Below, piece by piece: positions 1 to 11,328 of a stretch of DNA of 64,000 nt. Each line of letters starts with the position of its first letter. Position 1 is the stretch's first letter. This stretch comes from Agrococcus sp. ProA11 (GTDB lineage Bacteria; Actinomycetota; Actinomycetes; Actinomycetales; Microbacteriaceae): the NCBI RefSeq assembly GCF_039880525.1, contig NZ_CP156989.1, positions 496,001-560,000 on the forward strand. The letters are read 5' to 3'. Under the pieces are notes generated by a model, which saw nothing but the letters and a program-made list of their open reading frames with translations, searched no databases and was not told where the DNA came from. The translations under genes were made by a program, and so were the position numbers.

Positions 1-1605
1 GCGGGCGTGGTCGTCAATCGGGCAGACCCGGACGCGATCGCGGCGATCCCGGGGGCGCTGGCGGACGCCGTGCCGAAGGGCGTGCCGATCTGGTCGATCC
101 CGGAGGATGCGCTGCTGAGCGCGCCGAGCGTCGGATCGCTGTTCGCCGCCGCGGAGGCGACGCTGGTGCGCGGCGACGAGGAGCTGCTGGCGCGCGAGTC
201 GCTCGGCACGGTGGTCGCCGGCATGTCGATGGAGCACGTGCTCGAGCGGCTCATCGAGGGCGGCATCCTCGTCACGCCGGGCGACCGCTCGGATGTGATC
301 GTGGGCACGCTGCTGGCGCAGCAGTCCGACACGTTCCCGTTGATCGCGGGCATCATCCTCAACGGTGGCTTCGAGCTGCACCCGGCGGTGCAGCGGCTGC
401 TCGGCGGCCTCGACCTCGGGGTGCCGATCGGGCTGAGTCCGCACGGCACCTACGAGACCGCGCGGCGGATCGCCACCACCCGCGGCTCGCTCATCGACGG
501 CACGCAGCGCAAGCGCGACGCCGCGCTCGCGCTCTTCGAGGAGCACGTCGACGCGGACGCGTTGCTCGAGCGTCTGGAGGTCGCGACGACCGACGTCGTC
601 ACGCCGCTGATCTTCGAGCACGGGCTCGTCGAGCGCGCTCGATCGGATGTGCGGCACATCGTGCTACCCGAGGGGGAGGACGATCGCATCCTGCAGGCGG
701 CCTCCACGGTGCTGGCGCGGGGCATCGCCCGGCTCACGATCCTGGGTGATGCGGCCGCAATCCGACAGCGCGCGTCTGCGCTCGGCCTGGATCTGGCGGA
801 CGCCCGAATCGTCGCCACCGACGATCCCGAGCTGCGGCCGAAGTACGCCGCCGAGTATCAGCGGCTCCGCGCGCACAAGGGCGTCACGATCGAGCAGGCG
901 ATGGAGCGACTGCTCGACGTCAGCTACTTCGGCACGCTCATGGTCCACACCGGCGACGCCGACGGCATGGTCTCCGGCGCGGCGCACACCACCGCGCACA
1001 CGATCAAGCCGTCGTTCGAGACCATCAAGACGAAGCCGGGGGTCTCGGTCGTCTCGAGCGTGTTCCTGATGGCGTTGGCCGATCGCGTGCTCGTCTACGG
1101 GGACTGCGCCATCATCCCGGAGCCGACCGTCGAGGAGCTCGCCGACATCGCGATCTCCTCGGCCCAGACCGCCAGCGACTTCGGCATCGAACCGCGCGTC
1201 GCGATGCTCTCGTACTCGACGGGCGCATCCGGCACGGGCGCGGAGGTCGACCGGGTCCGAGCGGCCACCGAGCTCGTGCGCGAGCGAGCGCCTGAGCTGC
1301 TGGTGGAGGGCCCGCTGCAGTACGACGCGGCGGCAGATGCCGCGGTCGCCAAGCAGAAGATGCCCGACTCGGACGTCGCCGGTCGGGCCACTGTGTTCAT
1401 CTTCCCCGACCTCAACACGGGCAACAACACCTACAAGGCGGTGCAGCGCTCCGCCGGTGCGCTCGCGATCGGACCGGTGCTGCAGGGCCTCAACAAGCCC
1501 GTCAATGATCTCTCCCGCGGCGCGCTCGTGAACGACATCGTGAACACCATCGCGATCACCGCGATCCAGGCGCAGGACGCGGCCGCACCGCGAGGCGCCG
1601 CGTGA
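1..1605 (+). CDS. pta: Phosphate acetyltransferase, 5' end cut by window
   Basis: Converts acetyl-CoA and phosphate to acetyl phosphate, the first step of the Pta-AckA acetate pathway in the cytoplasm. The reading frame is open from base 1, so the start lies upstream; about 534 codons of a protein usually near 700 residues are present. The visible part begins inside the N-terminal P-loop/DRTGG region typical of long actinobacterial Pta and runs through the complete catalytic PTA domain, with segments such as VLPEGEDDRILQA and TVFIFPDLNTGNNTYKA near the C-terminus. The stop codon overlaps the GTG start of ackA, so the two are translationally coupled. Identification is firm. Confidence 0.96.
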   Translation, partial: AGVVVNRADPDAIAAIPGALADAVPKGVPIWSIPEDALLSAPSVGSLFAAAEATLVRGDEELLARESLGTVVAGMSMEHVLERLIEGGILVTPGDRSDVIVGTLLAQQSDTFPLIAGIILNGGFELHPAVQRLLGGLDLGVPIGLSPHGTYETARRIATTRGSLIDGTQRKRDAALALFEEHVDADALLERLEVATTDVVTPLIFEHGLVERARSDVRHIVLPEGEDDRILQAASTVLARGIARLTILGDAAAIRQRASALGLDLADARIVATDDPELRPKYAAEYQRLRAHKGVTIEQAMERLLDVSYFGTLMVHTGDADGMVSGAAHTTAHTIKPSFETIKTKPGVSVVSSVFLMALADRVLVYGDCAIIPEPTVEELADIAISSAQTASDFGIEPRVAMLSYSTGASGTGAEVDRVRAATELVRERAPELLVEGPLQYDAAADAAVAKQKMPDSDVAGRATVFIFPDLNTGNNTYKAVQRSAGALAIGPVLQGLNKPVNDLSRGALVNDIVNTIAITAIQAQDAAAPRGAA

Positions 1606-2789
1606 CCGGCTCGGTCTTCGTGATCAACGCGGGGTCGTCGAGCCTGAAGTACCAGCTTGTCGATGTCGACTCCGGCAGTGCGCTCGCGAGCGGCCTCATC
1701 GAGCGCATCGGCGAGACGACCGGCGTCGCAAAGCATCATGTGCCGGGCGCGGATGACGTCATCGAGCGGCGCATGATCACCGACCACGCGCATGCCTTCG
1801 GCTGGGTCCTGCAGCAGTTCGACGCGCACGGCCCCGACCTGCACGCCGCGGACCTGATCGGCATCGGGCACCGCGTCGTGCAGGGAGGCGCGCGCTTCGA
1901 CCGCGCCGCGCGCATCGACGGTGACGTCGCCCAGCAGATCGAGGAGCTGGCACCGCTCGCGCCGCTGCACAATCCCGCCAACCTGCAGGGCATCACGGCA
2001 GCACGCGCCGCGTTCCCCGGGCACCCGCACGTGGCGGTGTTCGACACCGCGTTCCACATGACGATCCCGCCGGCGGCGCATCGCTACGCGATCGACGAGC
2101 GGGTCGCGGCAGAGCACCGCATTCGCAAGTACGGCTTCCACGGCACGAGTCATCAGTTCGTCTCGCGCCGCCTCGCCGAATTGCTCGGCAAGCCGCTCGA
2201 CGAGGTCAACTCGATCGTGCTGCACCTCGGCAACGGCGCCTCCGCCACGGCGGTGCGCGGCGGCGAGAGCGTCGAGACGTCAATGGGCATGACGCCGCTC
2301 GCGGGCCTCGTGATGGGCACGCGCTCCGGCGACATCGACCCCGGCGTCGTCTTCCACCTGCATCGCGTGGCCGGCATGTCGGTCGATGAGATCGACACGC
2401 TGCTGAACAAGCGCTCCGGCCTGCTCGGCATGACGGGCACGGGCGACATGCGCGATGTGCTGCAAGCGGCCGAGGCGGGCATCCCGCGCGCGGTCGAAGC
2501 ACTCGAGATCGTCGCGCACCGGCTGCGCGGCACCGTGGGCGCCTATCTCGCGCAGCTGGGCCGCACCGACGCGATCGCCTTCACCGCCGGCATCGGCGAG
2601 CATGCGGCGAAGGTGCGCGAGATGGGGCTGGCAGGCATGGAGGGGCTGGGCATCGAGCTCGATCCCGAGCGGAATGCCGGCAGCGGCGAGCGCCGCATCT
2701 CGACCGACAGCTCGGCGATCGAGGTCTGGGTGGTGCCGACCAATGAGGAGCTGGAGATCGCTCGGCAGGTGGCCGAGCTGGTCGGATGA
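1602..2789 (+). CDS. ackA: Acetate kinase
   Basis: Interconverts acetyl phosphate plus ADP with acetate plus ATP, working with Pta just upstream. The 395-residue product has the usual family length and the N-terminal phosphate-binding signature VFVINAGSSSLKYQL. The second signature, with KYGFHGTSHQF and a conserved RSGDIDPG loop, follows. The start is the GTG at 1602 inside the end of pta (GTGA overlap), which leaves no alternative because the conserved N-terminus begins within four residues. It ends immediately beside the stop of the converging gene at 2790. No terminator-like hairpin is obvious between them. Confidence 0.97.
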   Translation: MTGSVFVINAGSSSLKYQLVDVDSGSALASGLIERIGETTGVAKHHVPGADDVIERRMITDHAHAFGWVLQQFDAHGPDLHAADLIGIGHRVVQGGARFDRAARIDGDVAQQIEELAPLAPLHNPANLQGITAARAAFPGHPHVAVFDTAFHMTIPPAAHRYAIDERVAAEHRIRKYGFHGTSHQFVSRRLAELLGKPLDEVNSIVLHLGNGASATAVRGGESVETSMGMTPLAGLVMGTRSGDIDPGVVFHLHRVAGMSVDEIDTLLNKRSGLLGMTGTGDMRDVLQAAEAGIPRAVEALEIVAHRLRGTVGAYLAQLGRTDAIAFTAGIGEHAAKVREMGLAGMEGLGIELDPERNAGSGERRISTDSSAIEVWVVPTNEELEIARQVAELVG

Positions 2790-3572
2790 TCAGGGCTCGG
2801 CGAGCGCACCGATCGCGAAGCTGCTGAGCTGCTCGGTCGGCAGCGACTGGCCGCCGTGCTGCGTATCGAACGCCGCGGTGGCGTCGGTGCCGCAGATCCC
2901 GAGGATGCGATCGGGCCCGCCCGGGTGCCGCGCGATCCATGCGGTCACGTCGTAGACCGTGCCCTCGATCGCCACCCAGCACGATGCCGAGTCGGCGTGC
3001 TGCGCGACCTCAGACATGCCGATCTCGGCTCCTGCCCCGTCCGCAGGTGCGGTCGGCCCAGGCACGATCGGCAGCGGCGACGCAGTAGGCGCAGCGACGC
3101 GGTCCTGCCATACCCGCGTGGCGCCGGTGTGCCCGGCGAGCACGCTGATGATGATCGCGCCGACGGCGATCGCGGCCAGCACCGAGCCGACGATGAGGCC
3201 GATCACGCCTGTCGGCCGGTTGCGCCGGTCGGCCTTGCCCTGCCACAGCCACCAGGCGAGCGTCGCGCCGAGGAGGATCGTCGACATGATGAGCACCCAG
3301 TTGCCCAGCTGCTCGTGCTGCCCCGGGGACCCGACGCGCTCGGCGAGCGCCTCACCCGAGAGCTTGGCGACCAGGGCTCCGGCCGTGGCAACCCCCAGCA
3401 CCGCGACCATTGCCCAGCCCAGCGAGGGGCGCCAGCGGGGCACGAGCAGTGCCAGGATGACGCCGATCGCGCCCAGCGGCAGGAGCACCACCGGGATGTG
3501 CACCGCGAGCGGGTGCAGCGGCAGGCCGAACGCCAGGTCGAAGGGGTTGGCCGTTGCGGCGGTCGAGAGCAT
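2790..3572 (-). CDS. DUF2231 membrane protein fused to a cytochrome b5-like domain
   Basis: The N-terminal half (residues about 12-150) has four hydrophobic segments and begins with GLPLHPLAVHIPVVLLPLG, the hallmark of DUF2231 membrane proteins. After a proline-rich linker the C-terminal 75 residues look like a cytochrome b5-type haem-binding domain: VYDVTAWIARHPGGPDRI carries the HPGG haem-ligand motif and DTQHGG could supply the second axial histidine. A role as a membrane-bound electron carrier or haem protein is inferred from the domains, not shown. The ATG start is supported by a TAGCGT -10 box at 3579-3584 exactly six bases upstream, suggesting a leaderless transcript. Confidence 0.82.
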   Translation of the reverse strand: MLSTAATANPFDLAFGLPLHPLAVHIPVVLLPLGAIGVILALLVPRWRPSLGWAMVAVLGVATAGALVAKLSGEALAERVGSPGQHEQLGNWVLIMSTILLGATLAWWLWQGKADRRNRPTGVIGLIVGSVLAAIAVGAIIISVLAGHTGATRVWQDRVAAPTASPLPIVPGPTAPADGAGAEIGMSEVAQHADSASCWVAIEGTVYDVTAWIARHPGGPDRILGICGTDATAAFDTQHGGQSLPTEQLSSFAIGALAEP

Positions 3573-3578
3573 GCGGCA

Positions 3579-3584
3579 ACGCTA
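3579..3584 (-). promoter_or_regulatory. Leaderless -10 box for the DUF2231/cytochrome b5 gene
   Basis: On the minus strand TAGCGT is followed by six bases and the ATG at 3572, so transcription should begin at or next to the start codon. Confidence 0.55.
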
Positions 3585-3619
3585 CAGCCGCCCGCTTCGC
3601 GAGCACGCCGACAGTTCGA

Positions 3620-3625
3620 TAGGAT
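3620..3625 (+). promoter_or_regulatory. -10 box of the SRP RNA gene
   Basis: TAGGAT lies six bases before the predicted first base of the SRP RNA at 3632. No clear -35 hexamer is visible. Confidence 0.55.
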
Positions 3626-3631
3626 GGATGC

Positions 3632-3720
3632 GGCTCCCCGCGTGGCGCCATCCAGGCCAACTCCCCCAGGTCGGAGACGAAGCAAGGGCAACCGGGCTCT
3701 GGCGGGTGCGCGGGGGGTCC
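3632..3720 (+). ncRNA. ffs: Signal recognition particle RNA (small bacterial type)
   Basis: The RNA partners with Ffh to target membrane and secreted proteins. The sequence has complementary GC-rich ends (GGCTCCCCGCGT and TGCGCGGGGGGTCC), the apical segments AGGTCGGAGACGAAGCAAGG and GGGCTCTGGCGGGTGCG typical of the short actinobacterial 4.5S form, and the usual position just upstream of dnaX. A TAGGAT box precedes it. The exact 3' end is uncertain by a few bases; TTCTCGTCTTC follows. Confidence 0.9.
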
Positions 3721-3786
3721 TTCTCGTCTTCGGGCGACGTGGGTCGGCCGACTGTGGAGGCGTCCGCGCGAGTCAGCGGTGGCAAG

Positions 3787-3792
3787 TAGCCT
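3787..3792 (+). promoter_or_regulatory. Leaderless -10 box for dnaX
   Basis: TAGCCT is followed by seven bases and ATG at 3800, placing the transcription start at the start codon. No Shine-Dalgarno sequence is present, which fits a leaderless mRNA and decides the start in favour of 3800 over the in-frame GTG at 3779. Confidence 0.6.
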
Positions 3793-3799
3793 GGGTCGC

Positions 3800-6151
3800 A
3801 TGGTCGCCGCCCTCTACCGCCGCTATCGGCCGGAGTCGTTCTCTGAGCTCATCGGGCAGGCGCACGTCACCGATCCGCTGCGCACCGCCCTGCGCGCCGA
3901 CCGGGTGAACCACGCCTACCTCTTCTCCGGTCCCCGCGGCTGCGGCAAGACCACCAGCGCCCGCATCCTCGCGCGCTGCCTCAACTGCGCCGAGGGCCCG
4001 ACACCCGAGCCGTGCGGCACGTGCGACTCGTGCGTCGAGCTCGGACGCGACGGCAGCGGGTCGCTCGACGTGGTCGAGATCGACGCGGCGAGCCACGGTG
4101 GTGTGGATGACGCGCGCGATCTGCGCGAGCGGGCGACCTTCGCGCCCAGCCGCGATCGCTACAAGGTCTTCATCATCGACGAGGCGCACATGGTGACCTC
4201 CGGCGGCTTCAACGCGCTGCTGAAGATCGTCGAGGAGCCGCCGGAGCACATCAAGTTCATCTTCGCCACGACCGAGCCCGACAAGGTCATCGGCACGATC
4301 CGCTCCCGCACGCACCACTATCCGTTCCGGCTCATCGCGCCGGCGCCCATGCTCGAGTACGTGCAGCAGCTCTGCGGCGAGGAGGGGGTCGAGGTCGCGC
4401 CAGGCGTGCTTCCCCTGGTCGTGCGCGCCGGTGGAGGCTCTGCGCGCGACACGCTCAGCCTGCTCGACCAGCTCATCGCCGGCTCCGAGGCGCAGGTCAC
4501 CTACGAGAGCGCCGTGGCGCTGCTCGGCTTCACCCACGGCGAGCTGCTCGACGAGATCATCGGGGCGCTGTCGGCCGCTGATGCGTCGAGCCTGTTCGCG
4601 GCGATCGACCGCGTCGTGCAGACCGGTCAGGATCCGCGCCGCTTCGTCGAGGATCTGCTGGAGCGGCTTCGGGATCTCATCGTCGCGCATGCTGCGGCCG
4701 ACCCTGCCGCGATCCTGCACGGCGTGCCGGAGGCAGAGCTGGCGACGCTCGTCGCGCAGGCCGGCGGCTTCGGGGGAGCCGAGCTCTCGCGCGCAGCCGA
4801 CATCGTGGCGAGGGCGCTCACCGACATGGCCGGCGCGACGAGCCCGCGCCTGCATCTCGAGCTGATGGCGGCGCGCCTGCTCGTGCCCGAGACGGGCGAC
4901 GTCGAGGTCGGCACCCTGGCCCGCGTGGAGCGCATCGAGCAGCGGCTCGACGGCGCAGCGCCCTCCGCCGCGCCTGCGGCGTCAGACGGCGCAGCGCCAG
5001 CCGGCGCGCCTGCTGCCGCCGCGCCTCCTGCCGCCGCGCCCCCCGCCGCACCTGCGGTGCCCGCCGGCGCACTTGCCGCGGCCCCCGCCGCCGAGCCTCC
5101 CGCGCACGCCGATCAGGCGGGGGACCCCTCCCGTCGAACCGGACCCGGTGCACCGGGTCCCGCTGGGCGCAACGGGTCGTCGACGCGAGACCCGCAGGCG
5201 CCGCCGCCCGCGGTGGAAGCCACGCCCGCGCCTGCGGGTGCAGCGATCGCACCGGATGTGGCCGTGGCGCCCGCCGCTCCCATCACGCTCGCGCAGCTGC
5301 GCGATGCCTGGGACGAGGTGCTCCAGGGGCTCGCCGATCAGCACCGCGCCGCCTGGATGCTCGTGACGAACACCACACCGATCGACCTCCGGGATGGCGA
5401 CGTCCTGGTGCTCGGCTTCCAGTCCGACGCCGACGTGCAGCGCTTCCGCGAGTCGCAGGGCGCGAAGCCCAGCATCGCCGACCTGCTGCGCACCGCGATC
5501 AAGAGCCTCCTGGGCATCGAGGTGAAGTACATCGCTCGCCTCGCGCCGTCGGCGCGCGGCGCGAAGGAGCAGTCGTCGGCCGCTGACAACGATGTGCACC
5601 GAGCCGCAGCGCCCGCTGACGCGCCCGCGGTCACCGCGATTGCCCCGCAACGCAATGCAGCCGCTGCGGCGCCCGAGCCGGGTGCAGCATCCGGGTCGGC
5701 CTCGACCCCCGCACCGACGGCCGCACCGGCACCCGCATCGACGCCGGGGCGCGCAGCGACGGCGACTCCGGCGCCTGCGTCGGGCTCGCGCGGCGCCGGT
5801 CGGCAGGCACCCGAGTCGGCTGCGCCCGTGACGGGCTGGGCCGTCGCGGCCATTCCGAGCGATGCCGAGGCGCCGCCGGAGGATCTGCCAGAGCAGCCGC
5901 TGCCTGACGAGCCCGACCCGTTCTCGTTCGTCTCGGCGCCGGACGCTCCGACACCGGTCGTGACTGCAGCCGCGCCGGCCCCCGCGTCGGCACCCGCGGG
6001 GCCGTCGCTCGACGAGCTCGCGCAGGCCGCGCCCGCGCCCGAGCCGGCGCTCTCGGCATCGCAGGCCGCCCGCTACGGCGAGTCCGTGGTGCGGGAAGAG
6101 CTCGGCGCCGAGCTGATCGAGGAGCGCCCGCGGGTGCGAGGGGAGCGCTGA
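3800..6151 (+). CDS. dnaX: DNA polymerase III subunit gamma/tau
   Basis: Clamp-loader ATPase of the replisome, 783 residues. It starts [14 protein letters not shown], followed by Walker [10 protein letters not shown] (residues 44-52), a four-cysteine zinc module (CLNC...CGTCDSC), the DEAH Walker B box and the sensor region. Residues from about 375 onward alternate Ala/Pro-rich low-complexity linker with a folded tau-type segment (about residues 490-580, beginning [17 protein letters not shown]), then another Ala/Pro-rich stretch. The in-frame GTG at 3779 would place the -10 box inside the gene, so ATG 3800 is preferred. It lies two bases before recR, the usual dnaX-recR pair, and just after SRP RNA. 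Confidence 0.96.
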   Translation: MVAALYRRYRPESFSELIGQAHVTDPLRTALRADRVNHAYLFSGPRGCGKTTSARILARCLNCAEGPTPEPCGTCDSCVELGRDGSGSLDVVEIDAASHGGVDDARDLRERATFAPSRDRYKVFIIDEAHMVTSGGFNALLKIVEEPPEHIKFIFATTEPDKVIGTIRSRTHHYPFRLIAPAPMLEYVQQLCGEEGVEVAPGVLPLVVRAGGGSARDTLSLLDQLIAGSEAQVTYESAVALLGFTHGELLDEIIGALSAADASSLFAAIDRVVQTGQDPRRFVEDLLERLRDLIVAHAAADPAAILHGVPEAELATLVAQAGGFGGAELSRAADIVARALTDMAGATSPRLHLELMAARLLVPETGDVEVGTLARVERIEQRLDGAAPSAAPAASDGAAPAGAPAAAAPPAAAPPAAPAVPAGALAAAPAAEPPAHADQAGDPSRRTGPGAPGPAGRNGSSTRDPQAPPPAVEATPAPAGAAIAPDVAVAPAAPITLAQLRDAWDEVLQGLADQHRAAWMLVTNTTPIDLRDGDVLVLGFQSDADVQRFRESQGAKPSIADLLRTAIKSLLGIEVKYIARLAPSARGAKEQSSAADNDVHRAAAPADAPAVTAIAPQRNAAAAAPEPGAASGSASTPAPTAAPAPASTPGRAATATPAPASGSRGAGRQAPESAAPVTGWAVAAIPSDAEAPPEDLPEQPLPDEPDPFSFVSAPDAPTPVVTAAAPAPASAPAGPSLDELAQAAPAPEPALSASQAARYGESVVREELGAELIEERPRVRGER

Positions 6152-6152
6152 C

Positions 6153-6752
6153 ATGTACGACGGCATCGTCCAGGACCTCATCGACGAGCTCGGCAGGCTG
6201 CCTGGCGTCGGGCCGAAGTCGGCCCAGCGCATCGCGTTCCACATCATCCAGACGGAGACGTTCGACGTCGACCGCTTGGCGAGCATCCTGCAGACGGTGC
6301 GGCAGCGCGTGCGCTTCTGCGTCATCTGCGGCAACATCGGCGAGGAGGAGCGCTGCGCCATCTGCCGTGATCCGCGCCGCGTGCCCACGACGATCTGCGT
6401 CGTCGAGGAGGCGAAGGATGTGGTGGCGATCGAGCGCACCCGTGAGTATCGAGGGCTGTACCACGTGCTGGGCGGCGCGCTGAATCCCATGCAGGGGATC
6501 GGCCCCGACCAGCTGCGCGTCGCGTCGCTCATGACTCGGCTGCAGGACACGTCGGTCGAGGAGATCATCATCGCCACCGACCCCAATGTCGAGGGCGAGG
6601 CGACCGCGACCTACCTCATCCGCTCGCTGCTGCCGATGGGCGTGCGCGTGTCACGGCTCGCGAGCGGGCTCCCGGTCGGCGGCGACCTGGAGTTCGCCGA
6701 CGAGATGACGCTCGGCCGGGCCTTCGAGGGGCGCCGCACCGTCGAGCGTTGA
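6153..6752 (+). CDS. recR: Recombination mediator RecR
   Basis: Works with RecF and RecO to load RecA at single-strand gaps. The 199-residue product has the RecR order: an N-terminal helix-hairpin-helix ([19 protein letters not shown]), a four-cysteine zinc finger ([16 protein letters not shown]), then a Toprim domain with [18 protein letters not shown]. It begins one base after the dnaX stop and is probably co-transcribed with it. A strong hairpin starting in its stop codon ends the operon. Confidence 0.97.
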   Translation: MYDGIVQDLIDELGRLPGVGPKSAQRIAFHIIQTETFDVDRLASILQTVRQRVRFCVICGNIGEEERCAICRDPRRVPTTICVVEEAKDVVAIERTREYRGLYHVLGGALNPMQGIGPDQLRVASLMTRLQDTSVEEIIIATDPNVEGEATATYLIRSLLPMGVRVSRLASGLPVGGDLEFADEMTLGRAFEGRRTVER

Positions 6753-6791
6753 GTCCGGAGCGCTCACCCTTGCGGTGAGCGCGCAGGACTC
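6751..6791 (+). terminator. Terminator hairpin after recR
   Basis: GAGTCC (6751-6756) and GCGCTCACC (6760-6768) pair with GGTGAGCGC (6774-6782) and GGACTC (6786-6791), forming a long interrupted stem that starts inside the recR stop codon. No long T-run follows, as is common in actinobacteria. Confidence 0.7.
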
Positions 6792-6793
6792 AA

Positions 6794-6834
6794 GGTCGAG
6801 GAGCGGGCGGCGCAGCCGCCCGCGTCACGAGACC
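6794..6834 (+). repeat. Intergenic hairpin repeat, copy 1
   Basis: One copy of a repeat with conserved ends GGTCGAGGAGCG and CGCGTCACGAGACC around a variable palindromic core (GGGCGGC/GCCGCCC here). Other copies lie at 12583-12684 and 17042-17224, and a diverged one at 29949-29991. Confidence 0.8.
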
Positions 6835-6955
6835 TCCGCCGGCCCGCCCGCCCGCGTCCCAAGACCCCGCCCCTGCTGCGGCGCCCGCCTCCCAGGCGGC
6901 ATCCGCGGCACCTACGCCCGCCTAGACTTGAACGATCCGGGTGGAGAGGAACGGC

Positions 6956-9303
<2,348 letters not shown>

Positions 9304-9325
9304 GCCCGAGCACCCCGTCGGGGGA

Positions 9326-9353
9326 GGGGCGCGCCGGTGCATCGGCGCGCCCC
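9326..9353. terminator. Bidirectional terminator between asd and the 9364 gene
   Basis: Perfect 11-bp stem GGGGCGCGCCG / CGGCGCGCCCC with loop GTGCAT, located between two converging genes. Confidence 0.8.
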
Positions 9354-9363
9354 TCGCTGTTGC

Positions 9364-9672
9364 TCAGGCCCGAGCGTCCCCATCCTGCTCAGACGGTGCC
9401 GGCGCGGCCGTGTCGGCAGCCGCATCGACGCGCTCGTCCGCGACGTCGCTGCCCCCGCCAGCATGCGGTGACGCGGTCTCGTCGGCCGTCTGCGTGCCGA
9501 CTCGCTGCTCGACCCAGTGCTTCGCGTCGGCTGCCTTCACGCCGATCGTCTGGCCTGCGTCGTGCGTCTGCTCCCCGAGGTGCTCGGCGCGATCCTTGAC
9601 CCAGTCGGCGGCGTCGCCCAGCTTGTCCTTCGCATCTCCCAGCTTGTCCTTGGCGTCGTCCAGGATTCCCAT
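9364..9672 (-). CDS. Small amphipathic CsbD/LEA-like protein
   Basis: A 102-residue protein of unknown function. The first 60 residues contain an imperfect repeat (DDAKDKLGD, then AKDKLGDAADWVKDRAEHLG) of alternating acidic, basic and alanine residues, as in CsbD-like and LEA-like stress proteins; the rest is Ala/Asp-rich and probably disordered. The start ATG at 9672 is preceded by GAGGAG at good spacing; a much longer frame upstream has no such support and overlaps mqo. It converges on asd. A stress or cell-envelope role is only a guess from composition. Confidence 0.7.
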   Translation of the reverse strand: MGILDDAKDKLGDAKDKLGDAADWVKDRAEHLGEQTHDAGQTIGVKAADAKHWVEQRVGTQTADETASPHAGGGSDVADERVDAAADTAAPAPSEQDGDARA

Positions 9673-9783
9673 GACTGGCTCCTCTCGTCGATCCCGACAG
9701 CGTCGCTGCCGAATGCGCCCCATGCTAGGGCTCCGCCGCTGGCGGATCCCTGGGACTCGGTCAACCGTCCACGAGCATTGTTC

Positions 9784-9789
9784 TAGGAT
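9784..9789 (+). promoter_or_regulatory. Leaderless -10 box for mqo
   Basis: TAGGAT followed by seven bases and GTG at 9797. No Shine-Dalgarno sequence lies between, so the mRNA is probably leaderless. Confidence 0.6.
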
Positions 9790-9796
9790 CGAAGGC

Positions 9797-11320
9797 GTGA
9801 CCAAGACGATCGATGTGGCCCTCATCGGCGGGGGAATCATGAGCGCAACGCTCGGTGCCCTGCTGCAGCGACTGGAGCCGTCCTGGACGATCGCGCTCTT
9901 CGAGCGCCTTCCGGAGGTCGGCCTGGAGTCCTCGAACCCCTGGAACAACGCGGGCACGGGCCATGCTGCGCTGTGCGAGCTCAATTACATGCCGGAGGGC
10001 AAGGACGGCTCGATGACGACCGCGAAGGCGGTCGAGATCAACGAGCAGTTCCAGCTCTCCCGCCAGCTCTGGTCGTCGTTCGTCGAGGACGGCACGCTGC
10101 CCGATCCGAAGGGCTTCATCTCTCCCACCCCGCACATGACCTTCGTCTGGGGCGAGGACAACGTCGACTACCTGCGCCGCCGGTGGGAGCTGCTGAAGGA
10201 TGAGCCGCTGTTCGCGGGCATCGAGTACTCGGAGGACGCCGAGGTGATCCGCGGTTGGGCCCCGACGCTCATCCCCGGGCGCAAGAAGTCGCAGCCGATC
10301 GCCGCAACGCGCTCCACCGACGGTACGGATGTCGACTTCGGCGCGCTCACGCGCATGCTGATCGGCAGGATGGCCGAGAACGGCGCGACGATCAGCACCG
10401 GCGTCACCGTGACCGGCCTCAAGCGCCGCCCGGAGGGGGACTGGCGCATCAAGATGCGGCGAGAGGTCGGGCAGGCGCCCTTCAGCGTCACCGCGCGCTT
10501 CGTCTTCGTCGGCGCCGGCGGCGGCGCGCTGAAGCTGCTGCAGAAGTCGCACATCCCCGAGGCCAAGGGCTTCGCGGGCTTCCCGATCTCCGGTGCGTTC
10601 CTGCGCACGGACAACCCGGATGTCGTGGCACGCCACACGGCCAAGGTCTACGGCAAGGCGAGCGTGGGCGCACCGCCCATGTCGGTGCCGCACCTCGACA
10701 CGCGCGTCGTCGACGGCGAGTCCAGCCTGCTGTTCGGCCCGTACGCGGGATGGAGCCCGAAGTACCTCAAGACCGGCAGCTACACCGACATGTTCGAGAC
10801 CATCAAGGGCCACAACATCTGGCCGATGGTGCGCGCCGGGCTCGCGAACTTCGACCTGGTCGGCTACCTGATGGGCGAGGTCTTCGCGTCGCGCAAGCAG
10901 CGGCTGGACGCGCTGCGCGAGTTCATGCCGGATGCGAAGGATGAGGACTGGCGGCTCATCACCGCCGGTCAGCGGGTGCAGGTCATGAAGAAGGACGCCG
11001 AGAAGGGTGGCGTGCTGCAGTTCGGCACCGAGCTCGTCACCGGCGCGGACGGCACGATCGCCGGCCTCCTGGGGGCGTCCCCGGGCGCCTCGACCGCCGT
11101 GCACGTGATGCTGACGCTCTTCGAGCGATGCTTCCCGGAGCAGCTGCCGCGCTGGCAGGAGACGCTCCGCGAGCTCATCCCCAGCTACGGAACCAGGCTG
11201 AACGAGGATGCGGCCGCGGCGCGCGACTCGCTCGCGCGCACCGCGCGCGTCCTGCGGCTCACCGAGGCGGCCGACGCCGACGCCGACCCGACCGGCGTCG
11301 CGCACGTCTCGACCGCGTAG
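9797..11320 (+). CDS. mqo: Malate:quinone oxidoreductase
   Basis: FAD-dependent, membrane-associated enzyme that oxidises malate to oxaloacetate and passes electrons to quinone, replacing or supplementing malate dehydrogenase. The 507-residue product begins IDVALIGGGIMSATLGALL (FAD-binding Rossmann fold) and carries the family segment ESSNPWNNAGTGHAALCELN. The length is typical for Mqo. The GTG at 9797 is chosen because the Rossmann fold starts four codons later and a TAGGAT box sits seven bases upstream; the frame extends far upstream but over asd. The next gene starts eight bases after its stop. Confidence 0.96.
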   Translation: MTKTIDVALIGGGIMSATLGALLQRLEPSWTIALFERLPEVGLESSNPWNNAGTGHAALCELNYMPEGKDGSMTTAKAVEINEQFQLSRQLWSSFVEDGTLPDPKGFISPTPHMTFVWGEDNVDYLRRRWELLKDEPLFAGIEYSEDAEVIRGWAPTLIPGRKKSQPIAATRSTDGTDVDFGALTRMLIGRMAENGATISTGVTVTGLKRRPEGDWRIKMRREVGQAPFSVTARFVFVGAGGGALKLLQKSHIPEAKGFAGFPISGAFLRTDNPDVVARHTAKVYGKASVGAPPMSVPHLDTRVVDGESSLLFGPYAGWSPKYLKTGSYTDMFETIKGHNIWPMVRAGLANFDLVGYLMGEVFASRKQRLDALREFMPDAKDEDWRLITAGQRVQVMKKDAEKGGVLQFGTELVTGADGTIAGLLGASPGASTAVHVMLTLFERCFPEQLPRWQETLRELIPSYGTRLNEDAAAARDSLARTARVLRLTEAADADADPTGVAHVSTA

Positions 11321-11328
11321 GCGCAGCC

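Noticed and set aside
5100-5230. A hairpin repeat copy inside dnaX
   Set aside because: Fragments such as GACGCGAGACC occur, but the conserved ends GGTCGAGGAGCG and CGCGTCACGAGACC are not both present in the right arrangement.
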